Below are positions 11,040 through 23,575 of a stretch of 64,000 bases of DNA, one piece after another; positions within the stretch are counted from its first letter, which is position 1; each line of letters starts with the position of its first letter. The notes under the pieces are model-generated. The model worked only from the letters and a program-made list of their open reading frames with translations, ran no database searches and was not told the origin of the DNA. This DNA is from Chionoecetes opilio (lineage: Eukaryota; Arthropoda; Malacostraca; Decapoda; Majidae): assembly GCA_016584305.1 (NCBI GenBank), contig JACEEZ010001830.1, positions 1-64,000 on the forward strand. The letters run 5' to 3'. The position numbers and the translations under genes were made by a program.

Positions 11040-11055
11040 GGTTTTTGTACTTTGA

Positions 11056-11094
<39 letters not shown>

Positions 11095-11133
11095 GGGTCG
11101 AATTTTTTTTTTTTTTCCAGCTATATACCCCTG

Positions 11134-11173
<40 letters not shown>

Positions 11174-11265
11174 GGGCCTATAATATAATTTTTACCTTTA
11201 AAAAATTTTTTTTTTTTTTTTTTTTTTTGTTAGGGGTGAATTTCCTAGTATATAATATAATAATA

Positions 11266-11301
<36 letters not shown>

Positions 11302-12569
11302 GGGTCGAAAATTTCCTACTATATAATATACCTAGAATTTATTATTTTTTTTTTTAGGGGTGAAATTTCCTAGCTATTATATATATATATATATATATAA
11401 TATTATAATTTTTATATATAAAATATATATATATATATATATTAAAATATATAATATATAAATTTTTTTTTTTTAGGGGTCGAAATTTCCCATATATATA
11501 TATACCTTTATTTTTTTTTTTTTTTAGGGGTCGAAATTCCCAGCTATATAATATACCCAGATTTTTTTTTTTTTTTTTTTTTTTTTGTAGGGGTCGAAAA
11601 TTTCCCAGCTATATATATATATATATATATATAATCTATAAATTTTTTTTTTTTTTTGGGGGCGAAATTTTCCTAACTAATTACCAAAATTTTTTTTTTT
11701 TTTTTTTTTTTTTTTGGGGTCGAAAATTCGGGAAAAAAATAATATATATATAATACCTAGATTTTTTTTTTTTTTTTAGGGGGCGAAATTTCCTAGTATA
11801 ACACCCAGATTTTTTTTTTTTTTTTTTTTTTTTGGGGTCGAAATTTCTAGCTATAAAAAAAATATTCCCAGAATTAAAAAAAAAAAAATTTTTGGGGTCG
11901 AAAATTTCTAGCTATATATATAATACCCAAAATTTTTTTTTTTTTTTTTTTTTTTTTAGGGGCGAATTTTCCTAGCTATTATATATATAAACCCATTTTT
12001 TTTTTTTTTTTTTTTTTAGGGGCGAAATTTTAGCTATATATAAATATATACCCATAATTTTTTTTTTTTTTAGGGGTCGAAATTTCCCAGCTTTTATATA
12101 TATATAGTTTTTTTTTTTTTTTTTTGGGGCGAAATTTTCCCAGCTAATATATATACCCAGGATTTTTTATTTTTTTAGGGGTCGAATTTTTCCAGCTATA
12201 TTAAAATTTTACCTAGAATTTTTTTTATTTTTATTTAAGGGTCGAAAATTTTCCTGCTATAATTATATAATATATATATATACCAAATTTTTTTTTTTTT
12301 TAGGGGTCGAAATTTCCTAGCTAATATATATACCCATAATTTTTTTTTTTTTTTTTTGGGGTCGAAATTTCCTGCTATATATATATACCCAGAATTTTTT
12401 TTTTTTTTTTTTAGGGGTCGAATTTTTTCCCAGCTATAATATTAAAATTTTTTTTTTTTTTTTTTTTTTAGGGGCGAAATTTTAGCTATATATAATATTT
12501 AAAAATTACCTAGATTTTTTTTTTTTTTTTTTGGGGTTGAAATTTCCTAGCAATATAATAATATAACCT

Positions 12570-12601
<32 letters not shown>

Positions 12602-12755
12602 GGGGGGGTCGAAATTTTCCCCAACAATCACCTATTTTTTTTTTGTTTTTTTTTGTTTTAGGGGTCGAAATTTTCCCAGCTATAACACCCAGATTTTATT
12701 ATTATTATTTTTTTTTTAGGGGTTGAAATTTCCCCTAGCCTTAATATATATATAA

Positions 12756-12791
<36 letters not shown>

Positions 12792-12861
12792 GGGTCGAAT
12801 TTTCCTAGCTATATATATATACCTAATTTTTTTTTTTTTTTTTTGGGGGCGAAATTTCCTA

Positions 12862-12898
<37 letters not shown>

Positions 12899-13396
12899 TA
12901 ATATTATATATATATATATATAATAATATATATTATATATTATTATATATATATATATAATATTATATATATAGCTAAGAATTTTGACCCCCCCAAAAAA
13001 AAAAAAATTTTTTTTAATTATAATAGATAATATATAATATATACGTTTTATAATACCTTAATTTTTTTTTTTTTAGGGGTGAAATTTCTAGCTTATATAA
13101 TACCAAATTTTTTTTATTTTTTTTTTTGGGGTCGAAATTTTCCCAGCTATATATAATATCTAGAATTTTTTTTTTTTTTTTTTTTTTTTGGGGTCGAATT
13201 TTCCCAGCTATAAATATTTTACTGAATTTTTTTTTTTTTTTTTTTAGGGGTCGAAATTTTCCCCAGCTAAATTTTATATACATACCTAGATTTTTTTTTT
13301 TTTTTTTGGGGGCGAAATTTTCCTAGCAATATATATATATATATATTACCTAGAATTTTTTTTTTTTAGGGGGCGAAATCTCCTAGCTATATACAC

Positions 13397-13446
<50 letters not shown>

Positions 13447-13964
13447 GGATCGAAATTTTCCCAGTTAATACACCAATTGTTTTTTTTTTTTTTTTTTTTT
13501 TTTAGGGGTCGAAATTTTGCTATATACACTAGATTTTTTTTTTTTTTTTTTTTTAGGGTCGAAATTTCCAGCTATAAATATATATACCTAGAATTTTTTT
13601 TTTTTTTTTTTGGGGTTAAAATTTCCTAGCTATATATATATTCCCCTGATTTTTTTTTTTTTTTTTTTTTTTTTTAGGGGGAATTTTCCTAGCTATAATA
13701 AAATTTCCAGATTTTTTTTTTTTTTTTTTTTAGGGTCGAAATTTCCCAGTATATATATATATATATACCAGAAAATTTTTTTTTTTTCTTAGGGTCGAAA
13801 TTTCCAGCTATATATACATACCATAATTTTTTTTTTTTTTTTTTTGGGGTCGAAAAATTTCCTAGCTTTTATATATATACCTAGAATTTTTTTTTTTTTT
13901 TTTTTTTTTTTGGGGTGAATTCCCAGCTATATATTTAAAATATATATTATAAAATATATATAAA

Positions 13965-14008
<44 letters not shown>

Positions 14009-14389
14009 TATATTATATATATACCTAAATTTTATTTTTTTAGGAGTCGAAATTTCCTAGTATATAAACCTTAGAATTTTTTTTTTTTTTTTTTTTTTAG
14101 GGGGTGAAATTTCCTAGCTAAATAATATACCTAGATTTTTTTTTTTTTTTTGGGGTCAAAATTCCCGCTATATACACCCAATTTTTTTTTTTTTTTTTTT
14201 TGGGGGGCGAAATTTCCAGCTTTTACACCCAGTTTTTTAATATTTTTTTTTTTCAGGGGGCGAAATTTTTAGCTATAAATATATATACCTAGAATATTTT
14301 TTTTTTTTTTTGGGTCGAAAATTTGACCCTTTAAAAAAAAAAAAAAAAAAAAATTCTAGGTATAAAAAATATAATAGGAAATTTTGACC

Positions 14390-14431
<42 letters not shown>

Positions 14432-14437
14432 ATATAC

Positions 14438-14476
<39 letters not shown>

Positions 14477-17178
14477 CGGGTCGAAAATTTCCCCAGCATA
14501 TACACCAATTTTTTTTTTTTTTTTTTTTTTAGGGGTCGAAATTTCCAGCTATTACCCTAGATTTTATATATTTTTTTTTTCGGGGTCGAAATTTCCTAGC
14601 TATAAATATATATACCTAGAATTTTTTTTTTTTTTTTAGGGGGCGAAATTTCCCCAGCTATTATATACCAGAATTTTTTTTTTTTTTTTTAGGGGTCGAA
14701 TTTTTCCCAGCTAAATTTACCTATAATTTTTTTTTTTTTTAAGGGGTTGAAATTCAGCTATAATATTTTACCTAGAATTTTTTTTTTTTTTTTTTTAGGG
14801 GTTCGAATTTTCCCGCTATTTATATAACCCATAATTTTTTTTTTTTTTTTTGGGGTCAAATTTTTTAGTATATTAATACCTAGAATTTTTTTTTTTTTTT
14901 TTTTTTTTTTTGGGGTCGAATTTTCTAGCTATATATATAATACCCATTTTTTTTTTTTTTTTTTTTTTTGGGTCGAAATTTCCTAGCTATATAACATATA
15001 TACCTAAATTTTTTTTTTTTTTTAGGGGTCGAAATTTCCTACTAGATTATATACCAGTTTTTTTTTTTTTTTTAGGGGTAGAAAATTTCCTAGCTATATA
15101 TATATAACTAGGATTTTTTTTTTTTTTTTTTAGGGGTCGAATTTTTTTAGTATATATAATATCCCCCCGAATTTTTTTATTTTTATTAAGGGGGCAAATT
15201 TCCAGCTATATAATAAATATATATATTAAAATATATATATATTTATTATATAATAATATATATAACCCATAAATTTTTTTTTTTTTGGGGTCGAAATTTC
15301 CCAGCTATATATAATACCTAAATTTTTTTTTTTTTTTTTAGGGTCGAAATTTCCCAGCTTAAAAAATATACCTGAATTTTTTTTTTTTTTTTTTTTGGGG
15401 GCGAATTTTTCCCAGCTATATATTATACATAATTTTTTTTTTTTTTTTTTTTTTGGGGTCGAAATTCCCAGCTATTTTATATTTTATATATATATCCTGA
15501 TTTTTTTTTTTTTTTTTTAGGGGTTTAAATTTCCCAGCTATAATTATATATATTATCCTAGATTTTTTTTTTTTTTTTTTTTTTTTTTGGGGGGGTCGAA
15601 ATTTTTCCTAACTATATCACCTATTTTTTTTTTTTTTTTTGTTTTGTTTTTGGGTCGAAATTTCCTAGCTACTACACATAGATTTTTTTTTTTTTTTTTT
15701 TTTTTTTAAGGGGGCGAAATTCCCGCTATATACACCTAGATTTTTTTATTATAAATTTTTTTTTTGGGGTTTAAATTTCCCAGCTATATAATATATATAT
15801 ACCAGATTTTTTTTTTTTTTTTTTAGGGTCGAATTTTCCCAGCTTATAAAAATATACCTAATTTTTTTTTTTTTTTTTTTGGGGTCGAAATTTTTCCGTG
15901 TATATAAAATTTATATATATAATATATATATATATATATAATTATTTTTATAGCTAAAAATTTCGACCCCCAAAAAAAAAAAAAAAAATTTTTTTTTTAT
16001 ATATATATGCTATTTTTATATTATAATAATACGTATATATATATACCTATAATTTTTTTTTTTTTTTGGGGGCGAAATTTCCTAGCTAAAATATACCTAT
16101 AATTTTTTTTTTTTTTGGGGGGGTTCGAAAATTTTCCCAGTATATATAATACCCAGAATTTTTTTTTTTTTTTTTTTCTTTTTTGGGTCGAATTTTCTAG
16201 CTATTAAAATATATATACCTAGAATTTTTTTTTTTTTTTTAGGGGCGAAATTTTTAGCATATATATAAAAATACCTAGATTTTTTTTTTTTTTAGGGGTG
16301 AAATTTTTGTAAAAAATAATAATACCCAGAATTTTTTTTTTTTTTAAAAAAACTCCATTATCCTTTTTTTTTTTTTTTTTTTTTTTTTTACGGATCGAAA
16401 AATTTCCTAGCAATATACACCAATTTTTTTTTTTTTTTTTTTTTTTTAGGGGTCGAAATTTCCTAACATTATAACCAAAAAATTTTTTTTTTTTTTTTTT
16501 TTTAGGGGGCGAAATTTTTAGATAAAAATATATATCCTGAATTTTTTTTTTTTTTTTTTTTTTGGGGTTAAAATTTCCTAGCTAAAATATAAAAAATAGA
16601 ATTTTTTTTTTTTTTTTTTTTTTTTTAGGGGTCGAATTTTCCTAGCATATATATAAAACCTAGATTTTTTTTTTTTTTTTTTTTTTGGGGCGAAATTTCC
16701 TACTATATATATATATATATACCCAGAATTTTTTTTTTTTCTTAGGGGTCGAAATTTTTCCCAGTTATATACATACCCAAAATTTTTTTTTTTTTTTTTT
16801 AGGGGGAAATTTCCCAGTATTTTTTATATAAATTTTTTTTTTTTTTTTTTTTTTTTTTTAGGGGTGAAATTTTCCCAGTAATATATAAATTTTTTTTTTT
16901 TTTTTTTATAAATTTATAATATATATATACCAAATTTTTTTTTTTTAGGGTAAAAAATTTCCCAGCTATTAAACCCAAAATTTTTTTTTTTTTTTTTTTT
17001 TTTGGGGCGAAAAATTTTTTAGTATTAAAAAATTTTTTTTTTTTTTAGGGGGGAAATTTCCTAGCTATATAACCTAATTTTTTTTTTTTTTTTTTTAGGG
17101 GTCGAAATTTCCCCCTAAAAAAAAAAAAAAAAATTTAGTATAAATATATATACCCAAAATTTTTTTTTTTTTGGGGCG

Positions 17179-17212
<34 letters not shown>

Positions 17213-17222
17213 ATATACTAAA

Positions 17223-17308
<86 letters not shown>

Positions 17309-18350
17309 GGGCGAAATTCCACTATAAACCTAATTTTTTTTTTTTTTTTTTTTTGGGGTCGAAATTTCCATTATTCCCAGATTTTTTTTTTTTTTTTTTT
17401 AGGGGGTTCCCCGGAATTTCCCAAATTTTTTTGGGGGAAAAAAAAATATCCTAGAAATTTTTTTTTTTTTTTTAGGGGTCGAAATTTCCTAGCTAATAAT
17501 ACCGAAATTTTTTTTTTTTTTTTTTGGGGGGAATTTTCCCAGTAATATATAACCTAAATTTTTTTTTTTTTTTTTTTGGGGTCGAAAATTTTTTACTATA
17601 TATATATACCTAAATTTTTTTTTTTTTTTTTAGGGGTCGAATTTCCTAGCTATATATATATACCCAAATTTTTTTTTTTTTTTTAGGGGTCGAAATTTTT
17701 CCCAGCCCTTTTATATAACCTAGATTTTTTTTTTTTTTTTTTTTTTTTTTGGGGGCGAATTTTTTCCAGCTATATTATATACCTAAATTTTTTTTTTTTT
17801 AGGGGGCGAAATTTCCTAGCTATATATTTTTTTTTTTTTTTTTTTTTTTTTTGGGGTCGAATTTTTCCTGTTTTTATAACCCGATTTTTTTTTTTTTTTT
17901 TTTTTTTTGGGCGAATTTTCCTGCATAAAAACCCAGAATTTTTTTTTTTTTTTTTTTTAGGGGTCGAAATTTTCCCAGCTATAATTTTTTTTTTTTTTTT
18001 TTTTTTTTGGGGGTCGAAATTTCCCAGCTTATTTAACCCAGATTTTTTTTTTTTTTTTTTTTTTGGGGGTCGAAATTTTATATAATAATTTTTTTTTTTT
18101 TTTTTTTATCAAATTTTAATAAATAATATACCTGAATTTTTTTTTTTTTTTTTTGGGGTCGAAATTTTCCTACTATTTATAATATAACTAAATTTTTTTT
18201 TTTTTTTTTTTTTGGGGTCGAAATTTCGAAAATTTTTTAAAAAAAAAAAAAAAAAAAAAAATTAAAAAAAAAAATTAAAAAAATAGAATTTTTTTTTTTA
18301 GGGGTGAAATTTTTGCAAAAAACCAAAATTTTTTTTTTTTTAGGGGTGAA
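11040..18350 (+). repeat. AT-rich satellite array, ~50-65-bp unit
   Basis: Well over 100 units of poly-T + AGGGGTCGAAATTTCCTAG + CTATATATAT + ACCTAGA. Poly-T length (10-45) and TA-repeat length vary greatly. A few units are locally inverted (about 12990, 14330-14430, 15960), where poly-A and TTTCGACCCC appear. An array with the opposite orientation occupies 47480-49220. Confidence 0.95.
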
Positions 18351-18690
18351 AATTTGAAATTTTTTGGAAAAGGAAGGGGGGGGGGGGGGGGGGAGAGGGG
18401 GGGAGGGGAAAGGGGAGGAAGAAGAGGAGAAAAAGGGAAGAGAGAGGGGAGAAGAGGAAGGGCCGGAGAGGAGGAGGAAAGGGGGGGTAGAGGAAGGAAA
18501 AAAAAAAAAAAAAAAACAAAAAAGTTTAAGATTATTTTTTTTTTTTTTATTTTTTTTTTTCTCCCTTTTCTCTTTCCCCCCCCTCTTTCTTCCTCCTTTT
18601 TCTTTTTCTCTCTCTCTCTCTCTCTCCTTTTTCCTCTTCCTCCCACCCCCCCCCCCCCCCAAAACCCCCTATTTTTTACACCCCCAAAAA
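18351..18690. repeat. G-rich, A-rich and CT-rich low-complexity block
   Basis: GGGGGG/GAGG runs, an A/T run, then CCCTTTTCTC pyrimidines. ORFs here are low-complexity translations. Confidence 0.8.
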
Positions 18691-18696
18691 AAAGAA

Positions 18697-18922
18697 GCCC
18701 CCCCGGGGTTTGGATCCCCCGGGTGGGGACGGAGGGGAAACGGGCGTCTCCTTAAAACCCGAGCCGTCCACCCAGCAGTGAATGGGTACCGGTGTTTGCC
18801 GGGGGGTTGTGACCCGCCTCCCGGGGGGTGGGTTCCCCCAAAACCTAACACTAAGAGGAAGATTAAATGTACCATGGAGAGGGCCCCACCCGTGTGCTCA
18901 GGCCCTGCAAAAACAACTAGAG
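18697..18922 (+). mobile_element. Probable tRNA-derived SINE, third family
   Basis: It contains a B-box-like GGTTTGGATCCCC at about 18706 and the block CCCAGCAGTGAATGGGTACC, which I recall from dispersed retroposons of aquatic arthropods. The left end is obscured by homopolymers, and only one copy is in the window, so boundaries are approximate. Confidence 0.45.
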
Positions 18923-18925
18923 AAG

Positions 18926-18965
<40 letters not shown>
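18926..18965. repeat. (CA)n microsatellite forming a VPS53 donor
   Basis: On the transcript strand this is (GT)n and it provides the donor itself: the exon end CAG is followed at once by GTGTGTGTGT. Confidence 0.95.
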
Positions 18966-18967
<2 letters not shown>

Positions 18968-19140
18968 GCCAGGATGGAGGGAACATAGCAGCTTGCGTCT
19001 TCTCAAACTCCAGAGCAGTCTTCAGGAACCACCTCCGCCTCTGCTCCACCTTGGACAGCCACCCGTCACTCTCCTGCCCGGCAAACAGCACCTCATACTC
19101 CGCCAGCTGTGTCCGCACCACCTCCTCCACTATGTTGCGC
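18966..19140 (-). CDS. VPS53: VPS53 exon with conserved MFPxxW motif
   Basis: One split-codon base plus 58 uninterrupted codons. Blocks QLAEYEVLF, GWLSKVEQRRRWF and AAMFPPSW align with HLSEYLVLF, AWLDKIDRRYAWI and GRMFPREW of the VPS53 family. The acceptor is CCTTCCACCCGCAG at 19142-19141. The donor is CAG|GTGTGTG at 18965-18964, phase 0. It is followed in the transcript by the exon at 9986-10088, whose phase fits. Immediately upstream in the transcript lies the 45-bp array at 19145-20413. No disruption is seen, making this one of the cleanest exons in the window. Confidence 0.9.
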
Positions 19141-19144
19141 CTGC

Positions 19145-20413
19145 GGGTGGAAGGGAGAGTGGAGGGATGTGTTAGTGAGTGGAGTGATGGGTGGAAGGGA
19201 GAGTGGAGGGATGTGTGTTAGTGAGTGGATTGATGAGGTGGAAGGGAGAGTGGGAGGGGTGTGTTAGTGAGTGGATTGATGAGGTGGAAGGGAGAGTGGA
19301 GGGATGTGTTAGTGAGGGATTGATGAGGTGGAAGGGAGAGTGGAGGGATGTGTTAGTGAGTGGATTGATGAGGTGGAAGGGAGAGTGGAGGGATGTGTTA
19401 GTGAGTGGAGTGATGGGTGGAAGGGAGAGTGGAGGGATGTGTTAGTGAGTGGATTGATGAGGTGGAAGGGAGAGTGGAGGGATGTGTTAGTGAGTGGATT
19501 GATGAGGTGGAAGGGAGAGTGGAGGGATGTGTTAGTGAGTGGAGTGATGGGTGGAAGGGAGAGTGGAGGGGGTGTTAGTGAGTGGATTGATGAGGTGGAA
19601 GGGAGAGTGGAGGGATGTGTTAGTGAGTGGATTGATGAGGTGGAAGGGAGAGTGGAGGGATGTGTTAGTGAGTGGATTGATGAGGTGGAAGGGAGAGTGG
19701 AGGGGTGTGTTAGTGAGTGGATTGATGAGGTGGAAGGGAGAGTGGAGGGGTGTGTTAGGGGAGTGGATTGATGAGGTGGAAGGGAGAGGGAGGGGTGTGT
19801 TAGTGATGGATTGATGAGGTGGAAGGGAGAGTGGAGGGATGTGTTAGTGAGTGGATTGATGAGGTGGAAGGGAGAGTGGAGGGGTGTGTTAGTGAGTGGA
19901 TTGATGAGGTGGAAGGGAGAGTGGAGGGATTTTGTTAGTGAGTGGATTGATGAGGTGGAAGGGAGAGTGGAGGGATGTGTTAGTGAGTGGATTGATGAGG
20001 TGGAAGGGAGAGTGGAGGGGTGTGTTAGTGAGTGGATTGATGAGGTGAAGGGAGAGTGGAGGGATGTGTTAGTGAGTGGATTGATGAGGTGGAAGGGAGA
20101 GTGGAGGGATGTGTTAGTGAGTGGATTGATGAGTGGAAGGGAGAGTGGAGGGGTGTGTTAGTGAGTGGATTGATGAGGTGGAAGGGAGAGTGGAGGGATG
20201 TGTTAGTGAGTGGATTGATGAGGTGGAAGGGAGAGTGGAGGGGTGTGTTAGTGAGTGGAGTGATGAGGTGGAAGGGAGAGTGGAGGGGTGTGTTAGTGAG
20301 TGGATTGATGAGGTGGAAGAGAGAGTGGAGGGATGTGTTAGTGAGTGGATTGATGAGGTAGAAGAGAGAGTGGAGGGATGTGTTAGTGAGTGGATTGATG
20401 AGGTGGAAGAGGT
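19145..20413. repeat. 45-bp minisatellite on a VPS53 3' splice site
   Basis: About 28 units containing GGAAGGGAGAGTGGAGGGAT and GTGTTAGTGAGTGGATTGATGA. The plus strand contains no C between 19145 and 20413, so the transcript strand contains no G. Each transcript-strand unit carries CACTAAC, a good branch-point match, followed by a CCCTCCACTCTCCCTTCC pyrimidine tract. The last unit runs into the functional acceptor at 19142-19141. Confidence 0.95.
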
Positions 20414-20511
20414 CGACAGGGGTGTGTGTTGTCTTGAGAGTTAGGAGTAGTTTCTAGTATAAGGATTAATTATAGGAGACACAATTAATGTAGGGTGATG
20501 ATATTTATTTC

Positions 20512-20795
20512 AGTTCTTTGTGTTTCAGATATTGGTGCCTTTATTGTATGGCATAAACTTTAATTCAGAAGTGTATCCAAAACCCCCAGGAAGGAACAGC
20601 AAAGTGGCGACCAGGATCTACCAGAACCACTTCAAACCACTTCGACGAGTACCAACTTCTTCTGTGTGCGCACGAGATGGCACATGCAATTCCCACGTTA
20701 CAGCCGCTCGAGTTTGATGACACCCACCAAGAAGAAAGTGAAGTTGGAAGGGAATTTATAAAGTGTTGAATTCTAATGGAAAGTGTTGAAAGTGA
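20512..20795 (+). other. Exon-like plus-strand segment, unassigned
   Basis: TTTGTGTTTCAG at about 20518-20529 is followed by a frame ending FDEYQLLLCAHEMAHAIPTL...EVGREFIKC and a stop near 20769. I do not recognise the family. It directly precedes a TTAA at 20796 and could be part of a transposon. Confidence 0.25.
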
Positions 20796-20990
20796 CTTAA
20801 CCCCTTGAGGCCCAGAACGTAATTTCCCTTGTAATTTGGGTACTATTAGACGATTTTTAGTGACTATAAGCAACATTTTATAGCTATGACCTGTTTAGTA
20901 TCCTTGTCCACTAGTTCATTTGGTATATTCAGTGACTATGTAATTTTATGGCTCGACAACAGACAATCTTATATAGCCAAGGAAAGAACA
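20796..20990 (+). repeat. Dispersed repeat, copy A (piggyBac-like end)
   Basis: It starts TTAACCCCTTGAGGCC and shares the segments TAATTTGGGTAC, TATCCTTGTCCACTA and ATGGCTCGACAACA with 47215-47340 and/or 53870-54000. A TTAA next to CCC resembles a piggyBac-type terminus, but no partner end was located. Confidence 0.45.
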
Positions 20991-20993
20991 GGC

Positions 20994-21112
20994 CTGGACT
21001 GATTGGATTGAACATGCTGAGGATGCATTTCTGGCTTTTAGTATAACCGAAGATGGTAAGCGTTTAGCACTCCTCCGGTTCTATGGGGGAAAGAAACTCA
21101 TCCTTTGTGCAT
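20994..21112 (+). pseudogene. Gypsy gag, N-terminal fragment
   Basis: The frame reads WTDWIEHAEDAFLAFSI...KRLALLRFYGGKKL, the typical start of a Ty3/Gypsy gag domain (W-x2-W, then an ALLL-like helix). It is cut where the GTGCATGACAG minisatellite begins. Confidence 0.65.
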
Positions 21113-21990
21113 GACAGAGGAGATGAGGAGTGCATGACAGAGGAGATGAGTGCATGACAGAGGAGATGAGGAGTGCATGACAGAGGAGATGAGGAGTGCA
21201 TGACAGAGAAGATGAGAAGTGCATGACAGAGGAGATGAGTGCATGACAGAGGAGATGAGGAGTGCATGACAGAGGAGATGAGGAGTGCATGACAGAGGAG
21301 ATGAGTGCATGACAGAGGAGATGAGTGCATGACAGAGGAGATGAGGAGTGCATGACAGAGAAGATGAGGAGTGCATGACAGAGGAGATGAGTGCATGACA
21401 GAGGAGATGAGGAGTGCATGACAGAGGAGATGAGGAGTGCAAGACAGAGGAGATGAGTGCATGACAGAGATGAGGAGTGCAGGACAGAGGAGATGAGGAG
21501 TGCATGACAGAGGAGATGAGGAGTGCATGACAGAGGAGATGAGGAGTGCATGACAGAGGAGATGAGGAGTGCATGACAGAGGAGATGAGGAGTGCATGAC
21601 AGAGGAGATGAGGAGTGCATGACAGAGGAGATGAGGAGGTGCATGACAGAGAAGATGAGTGCATGACAGAGGAGATGGGGAAAGTGCATGACAGAGGAGA
21701 TGAGGAGTGCATGACAGAGGAGATGAGGAGTGCATGACAGAGAAGATGAGGAGTGCATGACAGAGGAGATGAGTGCATGACAGAGGAGATGAGGAGTGCA
21801 TGACAGAGGAGATGAGGAGTGCAAGACAGAGGAGATGAGTGCATGACAGAGGAGATGAGGAGTGCATGACAGAGGAGATGAGGAGTGCATGACAGAGAAG
21901 ATGAGGAGTGCAAGACAGAGGAGATGAGTGCATGACAGAGGAGATGAGGAGAGAACAGAGGAGATGAGGAGTGCATGACAGAGGAGATGA
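21104..21990. repeat. 20/23-bp minisatellite inside gag
   Basis: Mixed 20-bp (GTGCATGACAGAGGAGATGA) and 23-bp (with an added GGA) units, about 40 copies. Plus-strand frames contain TGA stops, so the expansion destroys gag. The minus strand is stop-free. A diverged array of the same unit is at 40640-42060. Confidence 0.95.
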
Positions 21991-23463
21991 GGATGAGGTC
22001 ATCAAGACTTTGACACCGGAGATCCCAACAGGCCAAGCACAGCCCACATACACAACAACCAAAGTGGCACTAAATGCTTACTTCATTGAGAAAACCAACG
22101 AGGTATTCGAGCGACACAAATTTAGGATGCTTGCACAGGAGCCTGGCGAGGCAACACACAGTTATGTAACTCGCCTATGTATGCAAGGTGCTAAATGCAA
22201 CTTCGCCCAGTACAACCTGGACAAAGCCATCATTGACCAGCTGACGGAGAAATGTACTTCCAACAAAATGAGACGAGCTTACCTGAAAGAATCGGACATG
22301 ACAGTGCAAAAAGCCCTTCAACTAGCTTATACATATGAAGCAACAGAGGCTCAAGCAAGGCAGATGGAAAGACACGAGGAGGAAGGCACCAATATCCACA
22401 AGGTCACTACCAAATACAAGCAACAGAGGCTCAAGCAAGGCAGATGGAAAGACACGAGGAAGAAGGCACCAATATCCACAAGGTCACTACCAAATACAAG
22501 CAGCAGCAGAGGCTCAAGCAAGTCAGATGGAAAAACACGAGGAAGAAGGCACCAATGTCCACAAGGTCACTATGAAATACAAGCAACAACAGAGAAACAC
22601 CTGGGAGAAAAATATTAGACAACAAGAAGATGACACGGCACATAAACAAACAATGAAATGTTTGGGATGTAATGGCTCTGATCACATACACGGTCACAAA
22701 AAATGCCCGGCATATGGGAGAAAATGTAACCACTGTGGAGTCATAAACCATTTCGCAACAGCCTGCATGAAGAAACGTTACAGTCGTAAGGAAAAGGTCA
22801 ACTTCTTGAAGGAAGATAACTCATCCGACGACGATGATCATGTGCAACACGTGTCGTCAAAACACTCGAGCAACACAGACAGCGACTCCTATGTATTCAG
22901 GGTGAAATTCGACGCTTCCTTGGAAGAACAAGTCCTGATAGACGACATCCCCATTAAAATGCTGATCGATTCAGGAGCAAATGTCAACCTTCTTGATGGC
23001 GACACTTTCGACCGGGTCACCCAGCTACATCCCAACATCAGCTACACCTCACAACAACACCTGGGTCACCAGCTACATCCCAACATCAGCTACACCTTAC
23101 AACAACACCTGGGTCACCAGCTACATCCCAACATCAGCTACACCTGACAACAACACCTGGGTCACCAGCTACATCCCAACATTGTACTGAAACAGACGAA
23201 GATGGAACCAAAAGCTTATGGAGACATCCCCATACCACTGAAAGGGGAATTCTTTGCAACATTGACTAATGGATCACCAAGGATTGCACACAAAATGTTG
23301 GTTACAAAAGCAGGTCAAGGAGGTCACATCTTGGTTAAACGGGCCAGTACAGAACTGGGCTTCCTGACAGTCCAACAGGCCAAGACTGTGAGGGTCAAGG
23401 GAATCCCACCATCAACAAAGGAAATACTGGATCGCAATCTACCAGCCCTTGATGGTCTAGGTC
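21991..23463 (+). pseudogene. Gypsy gag C-terminal part, zinc knuckles and protease
   Basis: Gag helix region (YVTRLCMQGAKC, KALQLAYTYEATEAQ), then two zinc knuckles, the second a clear CX2CX4HX4C (CNHCGVINHFATAC), then an aspartic protease active site LIDSGANVNLL near 22962-22995. An 80-83-bp segment is tandemly triplicated at 22341-22588 and shifts the frame. A 48-bp (16-codon) segment is repeated four times at 23019-23185, ending in a TGA. After this a linker (PKAYGDIPIPLKGEFFATL) leads to the hAT insertion point. Confidence 0.85.
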
Positions 23464-23479
23464 CAGTGATTCTCAACCT

Positions 23480-23575
23480 GGGGGCCATGGCCCCCAAGGG
23501 GGCCATGGCCCCCAGGTTGACCATGGCCCAAGGGGACCATGGCAAGAATTTAAGGGGGCCATGGTGAGCTGTTGC
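23480..23575. repeat. GGGGCCATGGCCCC palindrome cluster
   Basis: Four to five imperfect copies of a self-complementary GGCCATGGCC motif just inside the hAT left end. It may be a subterminal binding repeat of the element. Confidence 0.7.

Noticed and set aside
20565..20876. Missing VPS53 exon on the minus strand
   Set aside because: The frame has none of the expected VPS53 blocks (YGEVANLL, IPQIRQL) and overlaps a dispersed repeat.
21064..22062. 332-codon minus-strand frame rich in S, L, C, H
   Set aside because: Translation of the 20/23-bp minisatellite; the opposite strand contains gypsy gag at both ends.
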